Shown here: in pieces, positions 1 to 8,830 of the stretch
Layout of the letters: the number at the start of each line of letters is the position of its first letter
Numbering within the stretch: position 1 is the first letter of the stretch
NCBI RefSeq assembly: GCF_004803505.1
Contig: NZ_SSWH01000002.1
Coordinates: forward strand, 93,299 to 157,298
Origin: Arthrobacter echini
Lineage (GTDB): Bacteria; Actinomycetota; Actinomycetes; Actinomycetales; Micrococcaceae
Reading direction: 5' to 3'
DNA: 64,000 nucleotides
Program-made: the position numbers and the translations under genes
Notes under the pieces: generated by a model
The model's input: only the letters and a program-made list of their open reading frames with translations
The model's database searches: none
Told to the model about the DNA's origin: nothing

Positions 1-1550
1 TCGGTCCCCTCTCCCTGCCCGACGTCGTCGCCGTCACCCGCGGCGGTGCCACGGTGGAGCTGGCGCCGGAGGCCCTGGAGGCCATGGCCGCGACGCGCGC
101 CGTGATCGACGCCCTCGTGGACGACGGCACCCCGCACTACGGTGTCTCCACCGGATTCGGCGCCCTGGCGACGAAGAACATACCGCTCGACCAGCGCACC
201 CAGCTCCAGCGCAGCCTCATCCGCAGCCATGCGGCCTCCTCCGGAGCGCCGGTCGACCGCGAGGTGGTGCGCGGACTGATGCTGGGACGGCTGTCGACCC
301 TGGCAACCGGTAGGACAGGAGTGCGCCCGCTCGTCGCCGAGACCTATGCCGCAGTGCTGAACGCGGGCATCACTCCCGTGGTCGGCGAGTACGGCTCGCT
401 CGGGTGCTCCGGTGACCTCGCCCCGCTCTCCCACGTTGCTCTGGCACTGATGGGCGAGGGCAGCGTGCGGGATCGCTCCGGAGCCCTGCTGCCGGCCGCC
501 GATGCTCTCGCCGCAGCAGGTATCACGCCCGTCGAGCTCCGCGAGAAGGAGGGTCTGGCGCTGATCAACGGGACCGACGGCATGCTGGGGATGCTGGTCC
601 TCGCCATGGCTGATCTGCACCGGCTGCTCGACACCGCGGATCTGGCAGCGGCCATGAGCATCGAGGGCCTGCTGGGCACCGACGCCGTCTTCGCCGCCGA
701 TCTCCACGCCCTGCGCCCGCATCCCGGCCAGGTGGCCTCCGCCGCGACCATCCGCTCGCTGCTCGAGGGCTCACCGCTGATCGCCGAGCAGCTCACCTCC
801 GAGACGGGCCGGCACCGCTTCACGCGCGTCCAGGACGCCTACTCCCTGCGCTGCGCACCCCAGGTCCACGGCGCCGCCCGCGCAACCCTCGCCCACGCCG
901 AGTCGGTCGCCGCCGTCGAACTCTCCTCCGCGATCGACAATCCCGTGGTCACCGAGGACGGGCGCATCGAGTCCAACGGCAATTTCCACGGCGCCCCGGT
1001 CGGTTACGTCCTGGACTTCCTCGCCATCGCGGTGGCGGACGTGGCCTCGATGAGTGAGCGCCGTACCGACCGCTTCCTCGACAAGGCCCGCAGCCATGGA
1101 CTCAACGCGTTCCTCGCCGACGACCCGGGGGTGGACTCCGGGCACATGATCGCCCAGTACACGCAGGCGGGGATCGTCTCGGAACTCAAGCGGCTCGCCA
1201 ACCCTGCCTCGGTCGACTCCATCCCGTCCTCCGCGATGCAGGAGGACCATGTCTCCATGGGCTGGGCCGCAGGTCTGAAGCTGCGCCGGTCCATCGACGG
1301 CCTGACACGCGTACTCGCCATCGAGGTCCTGACCGCCGCCCGCGCGCTGGACATGCGCGACGGCGGTACGGACGGCGGAATGCGAAGCTCGGTCCCCATC
1401 ACCGCCGTCCGGGAAGCACTGCGCCGCGACGTCGCAGGTCCGGGACCCGACCGCTACCTGGCGCCCGAGATCGAGGCGGCACGCCTGCTGGTCGAGGACG
1501 GTTCACTGCTGACCGCGGCGTTCGACGGCGTGGGGGCACGGGAGGCATAG
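1..1550 (+). CDS. hutH: Histidine ammonia-lyase, 5' end cut off by the window
   Basis: Deaminates L-histidine to urocanate, the first step of histidine degradation, in the cytosol. The reading frame is open from base 3 and already reads as enzyme (GPLSLPDVVAVTRGG) before the first possible start, a GTG at 54, so the true start lies left of the window and roughly the first 15 residues are missing. Counting from the GTG at 54, the YGVSTGFG substrate loop is at residues 29-36 and the MIO cofactor loop GSLGCSGDLAPL at about 114-125. The cofactor triad is Cys-Ser-Gly (118-120) rather than the textbook Ala-Ser-Gly. The length fits the family (about 510 aa). It converges on the antiporter gene with a 20-bp gap. 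Identity is secure; the phenylalanine/tyrosine branches of the family are less likely. Confidence 0.93.
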   Translation, partial: GPLSLPDVVAVTRGGATVELAPEALEAMAATRAVIDALVDDGTPHYGVSTGFGALATKNIPLDQRTQLQRSLIRSHAASSGAPVDREVVRGLMLGRLSTLATGRTGVRPLVAETYAAVLNAGITPVVGEYGSLGCSGDLAPLSHVALALMGEGSVRDRSGALLPAADALAAAGITPVELREKEGLALINGTDGMLGMLVLAMADLHRLLDTADLAAAMSIEGLLGTDAVFAADLHALRPHPGQVASAATIRSLLEGSPLIAEQLTSETGRHRFTRVQDAYSLRCAPQVHGAARATLAHAESVAAVELSSAIDNPVVTEDGRIESNGNFHGAPVGYVLDFLAIAVADVASMSERRTDRFLDKARSHGLNAFLADDPGVDSGHMIAQYTQAGIVSELKRLANPASVDSIPSSAMQEDHVSMGWAAGLKLRRSIDGLTRVLAIEVLTAARALDMRDGGTDGGMRSSVPITAVREALRRDVAGPGPDRYLAPEIEAARLLVEDGSLLTAAFDGVGAREA

Positions 1551-1570
1551 GGAGCTGAGGCAAGCGGACC

Positions 1571-2764
1571 TCAGGTCGCCGGAACCGCCTTCGGGGTCCG
1601 TTTCACCACGCGGTCGATGAGTTCCATGCCCGGTTCGGCGAAACGCGCGAGAACCGGTCCGAGCACGGCCATGAGCAGCACGTAGGTTGTCGCCAGCGCT
1701 GCGAGTTCCGGGACCACGGCGCCGGAGGCGACCGCGAGACCCGCGATGACGATGGAGAACTCACCGCGAGCCACCAGTGCCGTTCCGGCGCGTGCGCGCC
1801 CCATGCGTCCGATCCCCTGCCGTGCCCCGGCCCACCAGCCGGTGGCGATCTTCGTGAGGGAGGTGACCACGGCCAGCAGGAGCGCGAAGCCGAGAACGGG
1901 CGGGATAGTCGCCGGATCCGTGTTCAGCCCGAAGACCACGAAGAAGATCGCCGCGAAGAGATCCCGCAGTGGTTCCAGGACACGGGCGGCGTTCTCCGCC
2001 GTCACTCCCGAGATGGCGATGCCGAGCAGGAAGGCGCCCACGGCGGCAGAGACCTGGAGAGCCGAGGCGATCCCGGCCACGAGGAGGGCTGCCCCGATGA
2101 GCGTCAGCAGGAAGACCTCCCGATCCGTGCTGTCCACCACCGCCGAGACGGCATTGCCCCACCGCAGGGCGATCACGAGCACGAGGGTGACCACGAGCAG
2201 GGAGATGCCCACCGTGCTGAGCCCTCCGGCGAAACTCAACCCGGCAAGGACCGCAGTCAGGACCGGCAGATAGATCGCCATGGCCAGGTCCTCGAAGACC
2301 AGGATGGCCAGGATGGTCGGGGTCTCCCGGTTACCGAGTCGGCCCAGATCACCGATCACCTTCGCCGCGATGCCGGACGAGGAGATGTAGGTGACGCCGC
2401 CCATGACCAGCGCACCGACGGGACCCCACCCGAGGATGACGGCCACCAGGACCCCCGGGGTGAAGTTCAGGACCAGATCGACGACGCCTGCCAGCCAGGA
2501 CTGTCGGAGTCCGGTGACGAGTTCCTTCGCCGTGTACTCGAGGCCCAGCATGAGCAGCAGCAGGACGACGCCGATCTCGCTGGCCACCTCGCTGAAGGTG
2601 AGGACTCCCTCGAGTTCGATGATCCCGCCGCGACCGAAGAACAGGCCGCCGATGAGGTAGAGCGGAATGGGCGAGAGTCCTATGCGGCCCGCGAGCCGAC
2701 CGAGGATTCCGAGGGACAGCAGAATAGCGCCGAGTTCGATCAGCGTCAGAGCAGATGTTTCCAC
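1571..2764 (-). CDS. khtU: CPA2-family K+/H+ antiporter membrane subunit (KhtU/KefB type)
   Basis: A 397-residue polytopic membrane protein made almost entirely of hydrophobic helices (about 12). It has the CPA2 signatures of an N-terminal GLSPIPLYLIGGLFFGR stretch and a VVLLLLMLGLEY segment. It lacks the cytosolic TrkA-N domain of E. coli KefB/KefC. Instead, a separate TrkA-C protein is encoded 6 bp upstream in the same direction, which is the arrangement of Bacillus subtilis KhtT-KhtU. The expected role is potassium (or other monovalent cation) efflux in exchange for protons, gated by the partner. The ion preference cannot be read from sequence. Confidence 0.85.
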   Translation of the reverse strand: METSALTLIELGAILLSLGILGRLAGRIGLSPIPLYLIGGLFFGRGGIIELEGVLTFSEVASEIGVVLLLLMLGLEYTAKELVTGLRQSWLAGVVDLVLNFTPGVLVAVILGWGPVGALVMGGVTYISSSGIAAKVIGDLGRLGNRETPTILAILVFEDLAMAIYLPVLTAVLAGLSFAGGLSTVGISLLVVTLVLVIALRWGNAVSAVVDSTDREVFLLTLIGAALLVAGIASALQVSAAVGAFLLGIAISGVTAENAARVLEPLRDLFAAIFFVVFGLNTDPATIPPVLGFALLLAVVTSLTKIATGWWAGARQGIGRMGRARAGTALVARGEFSIVIAGLAVASGAVVPELAALATTYVLLMAVLGPVLARFAEPGMELIDRVVKRTPKAVPAT

Positions 2765-2770
2765 GCGTTC

Positions 2771-3253
2771 TCAGCCGTGGCGCAGGATGTCCGCCGCAGT
2801 GTCGAGGCCGGCAGATGTGCCCACCACCACCAGCAGGTCACCGGCGGCGAGGACGAAGTCCGGGGAAGGAGACGCCTGCACCTCGCCGGAGCGGAGAACA
2901 GCTACGAGGGAAGCACCCGATCGGGTACGCATGCCCGTCTCCCCGAGGGTCCGGTTCTCGAAGGGCGAGCCGCGCTCCACGAGGATCTGCCGGGTCGAGA
3001 TGCCCGGCACATCCCGGTGCTCCTCCGTGAGCTGTGCGACGAGCTGACGAGACCCGAGCAGGTTGCCCAGCGTCGCGCCCTCGTCGGCGGTCAGCGGGAT
3101 GGACGCGATGCACGCGTCGGGATCGCTGGCCTTGGAGATGATGAGGTCGATCTCGCCGTCGCGCTGCGAGACGATCCCCACTCTGCGACCGGAACCGGTG
3201 ACGATCTCGCGCCGTACTCCGATACCGGGGAGCTTCGTTTCGATGACGTTCAT
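2771..3253 (-). CDS. khtT: Antiporter regulatory subunit with TrkA-C domain (KhtT type)
   Basis: A 160-residue soluble protein. The N-terminal half (to about residue 75) matches the KhtT N-domain (GIGVRREI...GRRVGIV). The C-terminal half is an RCK-C/TrkA-C ligand-binding fold ending in VLAAGDLLVVVGTSAGLD. In B. subtilis the homologue controls the KhtU antiporter and is thought to bind nucleotide. The gene is directly upstream of the transporter with a 6-bp gap, so the two are one transcription unit. The ATG at 3253 has no clear Shine-Dalgarno, but a TAGGAT hexamer lies 6 nt upstream and overlaps the stop codon of the metal-transporter gene. This points to a leaderless transcript that starts at the ATG. 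Confidence 0.85.
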   Translation of the reverse strand: MNVIETKLPGIGVRREIVTGSGRRVGIVSQRDGEIDLIISKASDPDACIASIPLTADEGATLGNLLGSRQLVAQLTEEHRDVPGISTRQILVERGSPFENRTLGETGMRTRSGASLVAVLRSGEVQASPSPDFVLAAGDLLVVVGTSAGLDTAADILRHG

Positions 3254-3259
3254 GCACTC

Positions 3260-3265
3260 ATCCTA
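3260..3265 (-). promoter_or_regulatory. Putative -10 hexamer, leaderless start of khtT
   Basis: TAGGAT on the minus strand with 6 nt to the khtT ATG. It coincides with the stop codon of the upstream CDF transporter gene. No good -35 hexamer is apparent. Confidence 0.4.
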
Positions 3266-4252
3266 GACCGGCGGCGCGGTCTCGTTGTCCGCAGCAGCCC
3301 TCGTGGAGGCTCCGTTCGCTACGGGCGTCGGGGCATCCTCCGCATGGTACAGATCGGGCTCGAGGTAGATGGCGGAGGCGATGGGCACGGCAGCCCGGAT
3401 GCGGCGCTCGGCGTTGTTGATGTCAGCTGCGATCTGCGTGCCGCTCTCCCTGCTCTCCACGGTGATCTTCGCGGCGACCAGCAGTTCCTCCGGGCCGAGG
3501 TGGAGGGTCTTGAGATGGATGATGCGCGTGGCGCCGTCGCTCTCGATGGCCTCCTCGATCTTCGCGACGTCGGACCTGGACGCGGACTCGCCGAGGAGGA
3601 GGCTCTTGGTCTCCATCGCCAGGACGCCGGCGATCACGACCAGCAGCAGCCCGATCATGGCCGTGCCTGCGGCGTCCCACAGCCCGTTGTCCGTCAGCAG
3701 GGTCAGGGTGACCCCGAAGAGGGCGAAGACGAGTCCGGTGATCGCTCCGAGATCCTCGAGGAGGATCACGGGCAGTTCGGGGGACTTCGCCGTGCGGACG
3801 AAGCGGACCCAGCCCATGGAACCGCGCACCTCGTTGGATTCCCTGATCGCGGTGCGGAGGGAGAAGCCCTCGGCGATGATCGCCCCGATGAGGACGGCGA
3901 GCGGCACCCACCAGAAGGAACCCTCGATGGGATGCGGGTCCTGGTACTTGTTGTACGCCTCGTAGAGCGCGAACAGTCCGCCGACGCTGAACAGCACGAT
4001 GGACACGATGAAGGCGTAGATGTACCGCTCGCGGCCGTACCCGAAGGGATGCTCGGGACTCGCCTGCCGTTGCGAGCGTTTGCGTCCCACGAGCAGGAGG
4101 ACCTGGTTGCCCGAGTCCGCCACGGAGTGGATGCCCTCGGCGAGCATCGAGGACGACCGCGTGAGCGCGAAGGCCACGAACTTGAGGACGGCGATGGTGA
4201 GATTCGCGGCGAGCGCCGCGATGATCGCCTTGTTGCCTCCGTGAGCTGCCAT
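3263..4252 (-). CDS. Cation diffusion facilitator transporter (SLC30A9-like)
   Basis: A 329-residue inner-membrane metal/proton antiporter of the CDF family, expected to export Zn2+ or a similar divalent ion. Helix 2 carries HSVADSGNQ, the His-x-x-x-Asp metal site in the form typical of the ZnT9/SLC30A9 branch. A later helix pair contains EDLGAITGLVFAL and LWDAAGTAMIG, and a cytosolic C-terminal ferredoxin-like domain follows from about residue 230 (KTLHLGPEELLVAAKI). The frame stays open to 4375, but the ATG at 4252 follows an AAGGAA Shine-Dalgarno and the family normally begins near here, so the longer N-terminus is rejected. It reads in the same direction as the antiporter pair. Metal specificity is not determinable. 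Confidence 0.85.
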   Translation of the reverse strand: MAAHGGNKAIIAALAANLTIAVLKFVAFALTRSSSMLAEGIHSVADSGNQVLLLVGRKRSQRQASPEHPFGYGRERYIYAFIVSIVLFSVGGLFALYEAYNKYQDPHPIEGSFWWVPLAVLIGAIIAEGFSLRTAIRESNEVRGSMGWVRFVRTAKSPELPVILLEDLGAITGLVFALFGVTLTLLTDNGLWDAAGTAMIGLLLVVIAGVLAMETKSLLLGESASRSDVAKIEEAIESDGATRIIHLKTLHLGPEELLVAAKITVESRESGTQIAADINNAERRIRAAVPIASAIYLEPDLYHAEDAPTPVANGASTRAAADNETAPPV

Positions 4253-4411
4253 GATCCGATTCCGTTCCTTCTGGCCGCCTCCGTCGGCGGGCGGTCCGTT
4301 GATCGACGCCGGCCGTTCCTGCCGATGTCCGCGCCCTACTCTACGGAATTCCGGGCGGTCGTCCGGCCACGACATGGATGCGGGAACCGCTGGATGGGCG
4401 CGCCCGGCGAC

Positions 4412-5509
4412 TTACGCGGGCCGGAGGGCTGCGGTGGCGGCGCCGATATGCGTGGGCTCGGCGCCGAGGATCTCCGGGTCCAGACCGGTCAGCAGGATCA
4501 CGGCGAGTTCGGCGATCGCGGACGACGTCTGGAAGCCGTAGCCGCCCTGGCCCGCGAGCCAGAAGAAGCCCGGGTGCTCTGCGTCGAAGCCGACCACGGG
4601 CAGAGTCGAGGCCCGCTGGGTCCGCAGCCCGGTCCAGGCCCGCCGGACCGAGGTGATGCCGAGCGTGGTGCGGGTTGCCAGCTGCCGGATGAGACGCTCG
4701 ATATCACCGTCCCTCGGCTGGGCGTCACCCGGTTCGGCCGGCTCCGTCTCGCTCGGGGAGATCAGCACGCCCTGCGCAGCGGGGCGGTAGTAGAAGGAGT
4801 CATCGGCGGCGGCGACCATCGGTGATCCGGGCGGCGGAGCATTCCCGACCCGGACGATGGCCGCGGTGCGCCGGTACGGCTGCAGGTGCTGCGGCTCGAC
4901 CCCGCACAGTCGGGCGACGTCGTCCGCCCAGGCACCCGCGGCGTTCACGATCACGCCGGCACCGATGACGCGGGAGCCGGCCGTGACGCTCCATGCCCTC
5001 CCGTCATACCGCGCCGCGGTGACCGGAGCGCTCGTGAGGATGATGACGCCGTCGTCACTGGCGGAGCACCGGTGGTACTCGAGCAGCAGATCCGTGTCGG
5101 TCCCCACGCAGTCCGTGTCGATCGCCGCAGCGGTGAACGCTTCGGGGCGCAGCTGCGGGCACAGCTCGAGCGCCTCGGAAGGCGCCAGGTGCCGCATGGA
5201 GCCGTGGGCCCTCGCCGCGACGTCGGGCCCCGAGCCGACGAGCATGAAGGACCGCGGTACGGTCAGGGGCAGACCGGTGGCCGACTGCACGTCGGCGAGC
5301 AGGTCGAGCGTGCGCCGCGTCAGCTCCTGGACGGGTCCCGGTCCGTAGCTCGGGATGAGCTGCCGGGCCGACCGTGACGACGTGTGGTACCCCAGCGTCG
5401 GCTCGGACTCGACGAGCACCACGCTCGCGAACGGAGCAAGGGCGGAGGCCAGTGACAGCCCGGCGATCCCGCCGCCGATGATCAGCACGTCGCACGCCAG
5501 AGCGCTCAT
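4412..5509 (-). CDS. FAD-dependent oxidoreductase, DAO family (D-arginine dehydrogenase-like)
   Basis: A 365-residue flavoprotein. The N-terminal Rossmann motif DVLIIGGGIAGLSLA binds the FAD ADP moiety. GYHTSSRSARQLIPSYG matches the loop seen in D-arginine/D-amino-acid dehydrogenases (DauA type). A glycine-rich C-terminal FAD segment, FFWLAGQGGYGFQTS, closes the domain. Likely chemistry is oxidation of a D-amino acid or another secondary amine to an imino acid. The ATG at 5509 has a GGGAGGG Shine-Dalgarno; the upstream arginine-rich extension to 5650 is discarded. It lies 38 bp downstream of kbl in the same direction, probably one operon with tdh-kbl, consistent with amino-acid catabolism. 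The substrate is inferred only from family resemblance. Confidence 0.75.
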   Translation of the reverse strand: MSALACDVLIIGGGIAGLSLASALAPFASVVLVESEPTLGYHTSSRSARQLIPSYGPGPVQELTRRTLDLLADVQSATGLPLTVPRSFMLVGSGPDVAARAHGSMRHLAPSEALELCPQLRPEAFTAAAIDTDCVGTDTDLLLEYHRCSASDDGVIILTSAPVTAARYDGRAWSVTAGSRVIGAGVIVNAAGAWADDVARLCGVEPQHLQPYRRTAAIVRVGNAPPPGSPMVAAADDSFYYRPAAQGVLISPSETEPAEPGDAQPRDGDIERLIRQLATRTTLGITSVRRAWTGLRTQRASTLPVVGFDAEHPGFFWLAGQGGYGFQTSSAIAELAVILLTGLDPEILGAEPTHIGAATAALRPA

Positions 5510-5547
5510 GCGTCCCTCCCCCGCTCGGCCGTGTCCGGGTTCACCGC

Positions 5548-6801
5548 TTACCGGGCGCCGCCGACGTGCGCGCCGGGAGCGCCGTCCGTGGCCGGCTCCT
5601 CCTGCTCGCCTGCGACCTCGGCGCGCGCGGCCACGAAGGCTGCAACGCACGCCTCGATGTCCTCGTCGGTGTGGGCGGCGGAGAGCTGGACGCGGATGCG
5701 GGCGGCCCCCTTGGGCACCACGGGGTAGCTGAAGGCGGTCACGAACACCCCGCGCGCGAGCATGGCGTCCGCGGTGCGGGCGGCCAGGACGGCGTCGCCG
5801 AACATGACGGGGATGATCGCGTGCTCTCCCTCGAGCAGATCGAAACCCTCCTCGGTCATCCGGCGGCGGAACAGCGCTGCGTTGGCAGTGAGTGTGCCCC
5901 GCAGCTCACCGCTGTCCTGGACCAGGTCCAGCGCGGTCAGGGTCGCGGCGACGATCGAGGGAGCCAGGGAGTTGGAGAACAGGTACGGCCGGGCGCGCTG
6001 GCGCAGCAGGGCGACGATCTCCGAGCGCGCCGCCACATAGCCACCGGAGGCGCCACCGAGCGCCTTGCCGAAGGTTCCCGTGAAGATGTCCACGCGGTCA
6101 CCGACACCGGCGTGCTCCGGGGTTCCCGCCCCGGTCTTCCCCATGAACCCGACGGCATGGGAATCATCGACCATGACCATCGCGCCGTAGCGCTCCGCGA
6201 GATCGCAGATGGCCTCGAGCGGGGCGAGATAGCCATCCATCGAGAACACGCCGTCGGTGACGATCAGGCGCCGTCTGGCACCGGAGGCCTCCTGCAGTCT
6301 GGCCTCGAGATCGGCCATGTCGCGATTGGCGTAGCGGAAGCGCTTCGCCTTCGAGAGGCGGATGCCGTCGATGATGGAGGCGTGGTTCAGCGCATCGGAG
6401 ATCACGGCGTCGTCGGCTCCGAGGAGGGATTCGAACACGCCGCCGTTGGCATCGAAGCAGGAGGAGAACAGGATGGTGTCCTCGGTGCCGAGGAACTGCG
6501 ACACGCGCTGCTCGAGCTCGAGGTGCAGATCCTGCGTCCCGCAGATGAAGCGCACCGAGGCCATGCCGAAACCGCGCTCGTCCAGGGCGCTCTTCGCGGC
6601 GGCGATGATGTCCGGGTGGTCGGCGAGCCCCAGATAGTTGTTGGCGCAGAAGTTGAGCACCTCCGCGTCCTCGGCGCCGAGGGCACCGGCCGTGATGTGG
6701 CTGGACTGCGGAGAGGAGATCCTCCGCTCGTGCTTGAAGAGACCTGCGTCGCGGATCTCGTCGAGTTCACCGGCGAGCTGGTCGCGGACTGCTGAGTACA
6801 T
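5548..6801 (-). CDS. kbl: Glycine C-acetyltransferase (2-amino-3-ketobutyrate CoA ligase)
   Basis: A PLP-dependent alpha-oxoamine synthase of 417 residues that cleaves 2-amino-3-oxobutyrate with CoA into glycine and acetyl-CoA, the second step after threonine dehydrogenase. Visible motifs are [13 protein letters not shown] near the N-terminus, [13 protein letters not shown], and the PLP lysine in [13 protein letters not shown] (K246). The ATG at 6801 has a strong AGGAGGT. The C-terminus carries about 20 extra low-complexity residues compared with E. coli Kbl. It is 14 bp downstream of tdh, and the two form the classic pair. BioF and 5-aminolevulinate synthase are relatives, but the partner gene settles the call. 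Confidence 0.95.
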   Translation of the reverse strand: MYSAVRDQLAGELDEIRDAGLFKHERRISSPQSSHITAGALGAEDAEVLNFCANNYLGLADHPDIIAAAKSALDERGFGMASVRFICGTQDLHLELEQRVSQFLGTEDTILFSSCFDANGGVFESLLGADDAVISDALNHASIIDGIRLSKAKRFRYANRDMADLEARLQEASGARRRLIVTDGVFSMDGYLAPLEAICDLAERYGAMVMVDDSHAVGFMGKTGAGTPEHAGVGDRVDIFTGTFGKALGGASGGYVAARSEIVALLRQRARPYLFSNSLAPSIVAATLTALDLVQDSGELRGTLTANAALFRRRMTEEGFDLLEGEHAIIPVMFGDAVLAARTADAMLARGVFVTAFSYPVVPKGAARIRVQLSAAHTDEDIEACVAAFVAARAEVAGEQEEPATDGAPGAHVGGAR

Positions 6802-6815
6802 GGTGTTCCTACCTC

Positions 6816-7859
6816 CTAGAAGGTGGTCCAGTCGAGGACCACTTTGCCGCTCGCGCCATCGCGCGCCGTGGTGAAACCCTGCTGCCACTGCTCGGCCGGG
6901 AGGCAGTCGGTGACCACGGAGGAGACCGCGTCGCGCAGTGTCCTGTCGGACTCCAGCATGGCGCTCATCGCGTACCAGGTCTCGAACATCTCACGGCCGT
7001 AGATGCCCTTGAGGGTGAGCATGTGGGTGACCACCTTGCTCCAGTCGACCGTGATCGGCCCCGCCGGGAGGCCGAGCATGGCGATCCGCCCACCGTGGTT
7101 CATGTTGTCGACCATCTCCGGCAACGCCGACGCATGCCCGGACATCTCCATGCCGACGTCGAACCCTTCCTTCATGCCCAGTTCGGCCTGCGCATCGGCG
7201 ATACGTGCGCGCGAGACGTCGACGGCGAGATCGGCTCCGACGCCGCGAGCCAGGGCGAGCCGTGGAGCCGAGACATCGGTGATGGCGATCTTACGAGCGC
7301 CCGCGTGGCGCGCGACGGCGACGGCCATCAGGCCGATGGGCCCGGCGCCGGTGATGAGCACGTCCTCGCCGACGAGCGGGAAGCTCAGTGCTGTGTGGAC
7401 GGCGTTGCCGAACGGGTCGAAGAGGGCGCCCAGCTCCGGGGTGATGGTGTTCTCGTGCACCCAGACGTTGGTCTCGGGGATGACGACGAACTCGGCGAAG
7501 GCGCCGTCGCGCTGGACGCCGACGCTGGAGGTACGGATGCACATCTGGCGGCGGCCTGCGCGGCAGTTGCGGCAGATCCCGCAGACGATGTGCCCCTCGC
7601 CCGAGACGCGATCGCCGACCCGGACGTCGTGGATACCCTCGCCGAGGGCCACCACCTCGCCGTAGAACTCGTGGCCGGGGATCAGGGGCGCGTCGATCAT
7701 GCCCTGAGCCCAGGGGTCCCAGCTCTCGATGTGGAGATCCGTGCCGCAGATACCGGTGGTCATGACCCGGATCTTCACCTCGCCCGGACCCGCCTCCGGC
7801 TCGGGCCGTTCGACGAAGTCGAACCCGGGGTGCGCCCCGGACTTGTACAGCGCCTTCAC
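6816..7859 (-). CDS. tdh: L-threonine 3-dehydrogenase
   Basis: A 347-residue zinc-dependent medium-chain dehydrogenase that oxidises L-threonine to 2-amino-3-oxobutyrate with NAD+. Catalytic zinc ligands are visible as C38 in [11 protein letters not shown] and the GHEFYGEV motif. The structural zinc lobe has four cysteines in [15 protein letters not shown], and the Rossmann glycine motif is [12 protein letters not shown]38 matches E. coli numbering. The start is a GTG at 7859, 7 nt after GGAAGGAA. Located immediately upstream of kbl. A palindrome, GAACCGGTTC, lies about 125 bp upstream and may be an operator. Confidence 0.95.
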   Translation of the reverse strand: MKALYKSGAHPGFDFVERPEPEAGPGEVKIRVMTTGICGTDLHIESWDPWAQGMIDAPLIPGHEFYGEVVALGEGIHDVRVGDRVSGEGHIVCGICRNCRAGRRQMCIRTSSVGVQRDGAFAEFVVIPETNVWVHENTITPELGALFDPFGNAVHTALSFPLVGEDVLITGAGPIGLMAVAVARHAGARKIAITDVSAPRLALARGVGADLAVDVSRARIADAQAELGMKEGFDVGMEMSGHASALPEMVDNMNHGGRIAMLGLPAGPITVDWSKVVTHMLTLKGIYGREMFETWYAMSAMLESDRTLRDAVSSVVTDCLPAEQWQQGFTTARDGASGKVVLDWTTF

Positions 7860-7958
7860 TGGATGGTTCCTTCCATGCCGTCACCGGGCCGTGGCGGGGT
7901 GGGTCCGGCCCGGTGGTGCGAGTGCGTGCGGTGCGGGTGCGGGATGTGCCCGGATGCA

Positions 7959-7992
7959 ACGATAGCAGCGGGATCTCCTGGCGAACCGGTTC
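7959..7992 (-). promoter_or_regulatory. Possible tdh promoter with palindromic operator
   Basis: On the minus strand TATCGT (7959-7964) could be a -10 hexamer. The perfect 10-bp palindrome GAACCGGTTC (7983-7992) lies where a -35 box would be, a position suited to a repressor. No -35 consensus is visible, so this is tentative. Confidence 0.25.
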
Positions 7993-8047
7993 TTCTGGGG
8001 CAGCCGCCTCTTCCGGGAGTGTCCGACGGCGTTAGGCGTTGCCAGGT

Positions 8048-8080
8048 GGGGCCGCCGCGCCGGGTGCACACCTGCTGGGA
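8048..8080. repeat. Direct repeat copy 1 upstream of tdh
   Basis: The core GCCGCCGCGCCGGGTGCACA at 8051-8070 and the following bases recur 143 bp downstream, with 28 of 30 bases identical. Includes the palindrome GTGCAC. Confidence 0.7.
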
Positions 8081-8190
8081 ACTCCTGCCGGGCACCGCAA
8101 GAGCTTCCGGGACGCCCAATGGCATCGGGAGTCGAGACGTCGCTCAAACCTGTTGCGCTGGTTCAGACCCATTGGAGTGCGGCCCCGGGT

Positions 8191-8223
8191 TGGGCCGCCG
8201 CGCCGAGTGCACACCTGCTGCGA
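8191..8223. repeat. Direct repeat copy 2 upstream of tdh
   Basis: Second copy, starting with GGGCCGCCGCGCCGAGTGCA. It differs from copy 1 at two positions in the 30-bp core. Function unknown. Confidence 0.7.
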
Positions 8224-8376
8224 GATCTTTCCGGGGCAAAGGGCGACGACGCTCCACCGCCACAGGTTAGGCTGGTCAGCCGACGCGGTGTCCTCAAGGA
8301 CCGCTGGCAGGGCCTGGAGGCCTAGCTAGTGGCAAAGCGATCAGCCTACGATCGGCAAATGACGATACACTCCCGG

Positions 8377-8826
8377 CTAGGACAACACACTGGTGGACGG
8401 CGCTTCGTCTTCAGGACCGTCCCACCGTTTCACCGGATCGCCAGGCTCCACGGCAATCTTGCTCGATGAGTCGTAAGACGCGCCCCGCACCAATGTCTCT
8501 GTACGCGTTTCGTATTTCGGCGGGTTAAACAGGTCTACGCCTAGCGCCAGTCCGCCGCTCACCTTCACTCGTTTAGATCGAAACGTCCTGGCCAGGGCGA
8601 ATTTCTCGCTCACTTCGTACACCTTCACAAGTGCCTTCGCCGTCAGCAGTTCGCCTAGGACTTCCCCTGTCTTCGGGTCCTCCAGTTTCTCGCCAGGAGC
8701 TAGGACGCTGTACAACTGGTGCTCGTAGACACCAGCTGCACTGCCGCCCGATATTGCCAACTCCCGTTCGTTGAGTACTCGAACGACATAAAGGTCGTCT
8801 GTACCGCTTTGATCGTGCTGTTCCAA
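8377..8826 (-). CDS. Unrecognised 149-aa protein with FlgT-C-like beta segment
   Basis: Function unknown. Read from a TTG at 8826, preceded by GAGGA at good spacing, which is 5 bp from the upstream gene's stop and so looks translationally coupled. The frame is open to 9012, but that part overlaps the upstream gene. The body (DLYVVRVLNERELAISGGSA, then a conserved-looking EDPKTGEVLGE and KVYEVSEKFALART) resembles the C-terminal domain of FlgT and similar small beta-barrel modules that recur in envelope or ribosome-like contexts; this is a resemblance by eye only. No signal peptide or membrane helix. GC is visibly lower than in neighbouring genes, suggesting acquisition with the next gene upstream. 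Confidence 0.6.
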   Translation of the reverse strand: MEQHDQSGTDDLYVVRVLNERELAISGGSAAGVYEHQLYSVLAPGEKLEDPKTGEVLGELLTAKALVKVYEVSEKFALARTFRSKRVKVSGGLALGVDLFNPPKYETRTETLVRGASYDSSSKIAVEPGDPVKRWDGPEDEAPSTSVLS

Positions 8827-8830
8827 GGTC

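Larger units (their letters stand above)
7860..8376. other. 517-bp intergenic region upstream of tdh; repeats, no gene seen
   Basis: No convincing ORF on either strand. The region holds the probable tdh control region near the tdh end, a pair of about 33-bp direct repeats (8048-8080 and 8191-8223), and a small inverted repeat CAGGTG...CACCTG at 8043-8074. A GC-rich hairpin-prone stretch (GTCCT-ca-AGGAC near 8290) could end transcription of the 8377 gene. Confidence 0.5.

Noticed and set aside
2777..4825. 682-codon open frame on the plus strand
   Set aside because: Antisense to khtU/khtT, CDF and FAD genes; the protein is low-complexity Arg/Gly/Glu without motifs, as expected for a GC-rich shadow frame.
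7291..8270. Open frames across the 517-bp gap upstream of tdh
   Set aside because: They are shadows of tdh or compositional runs without a ribosome-binding site or a domain.
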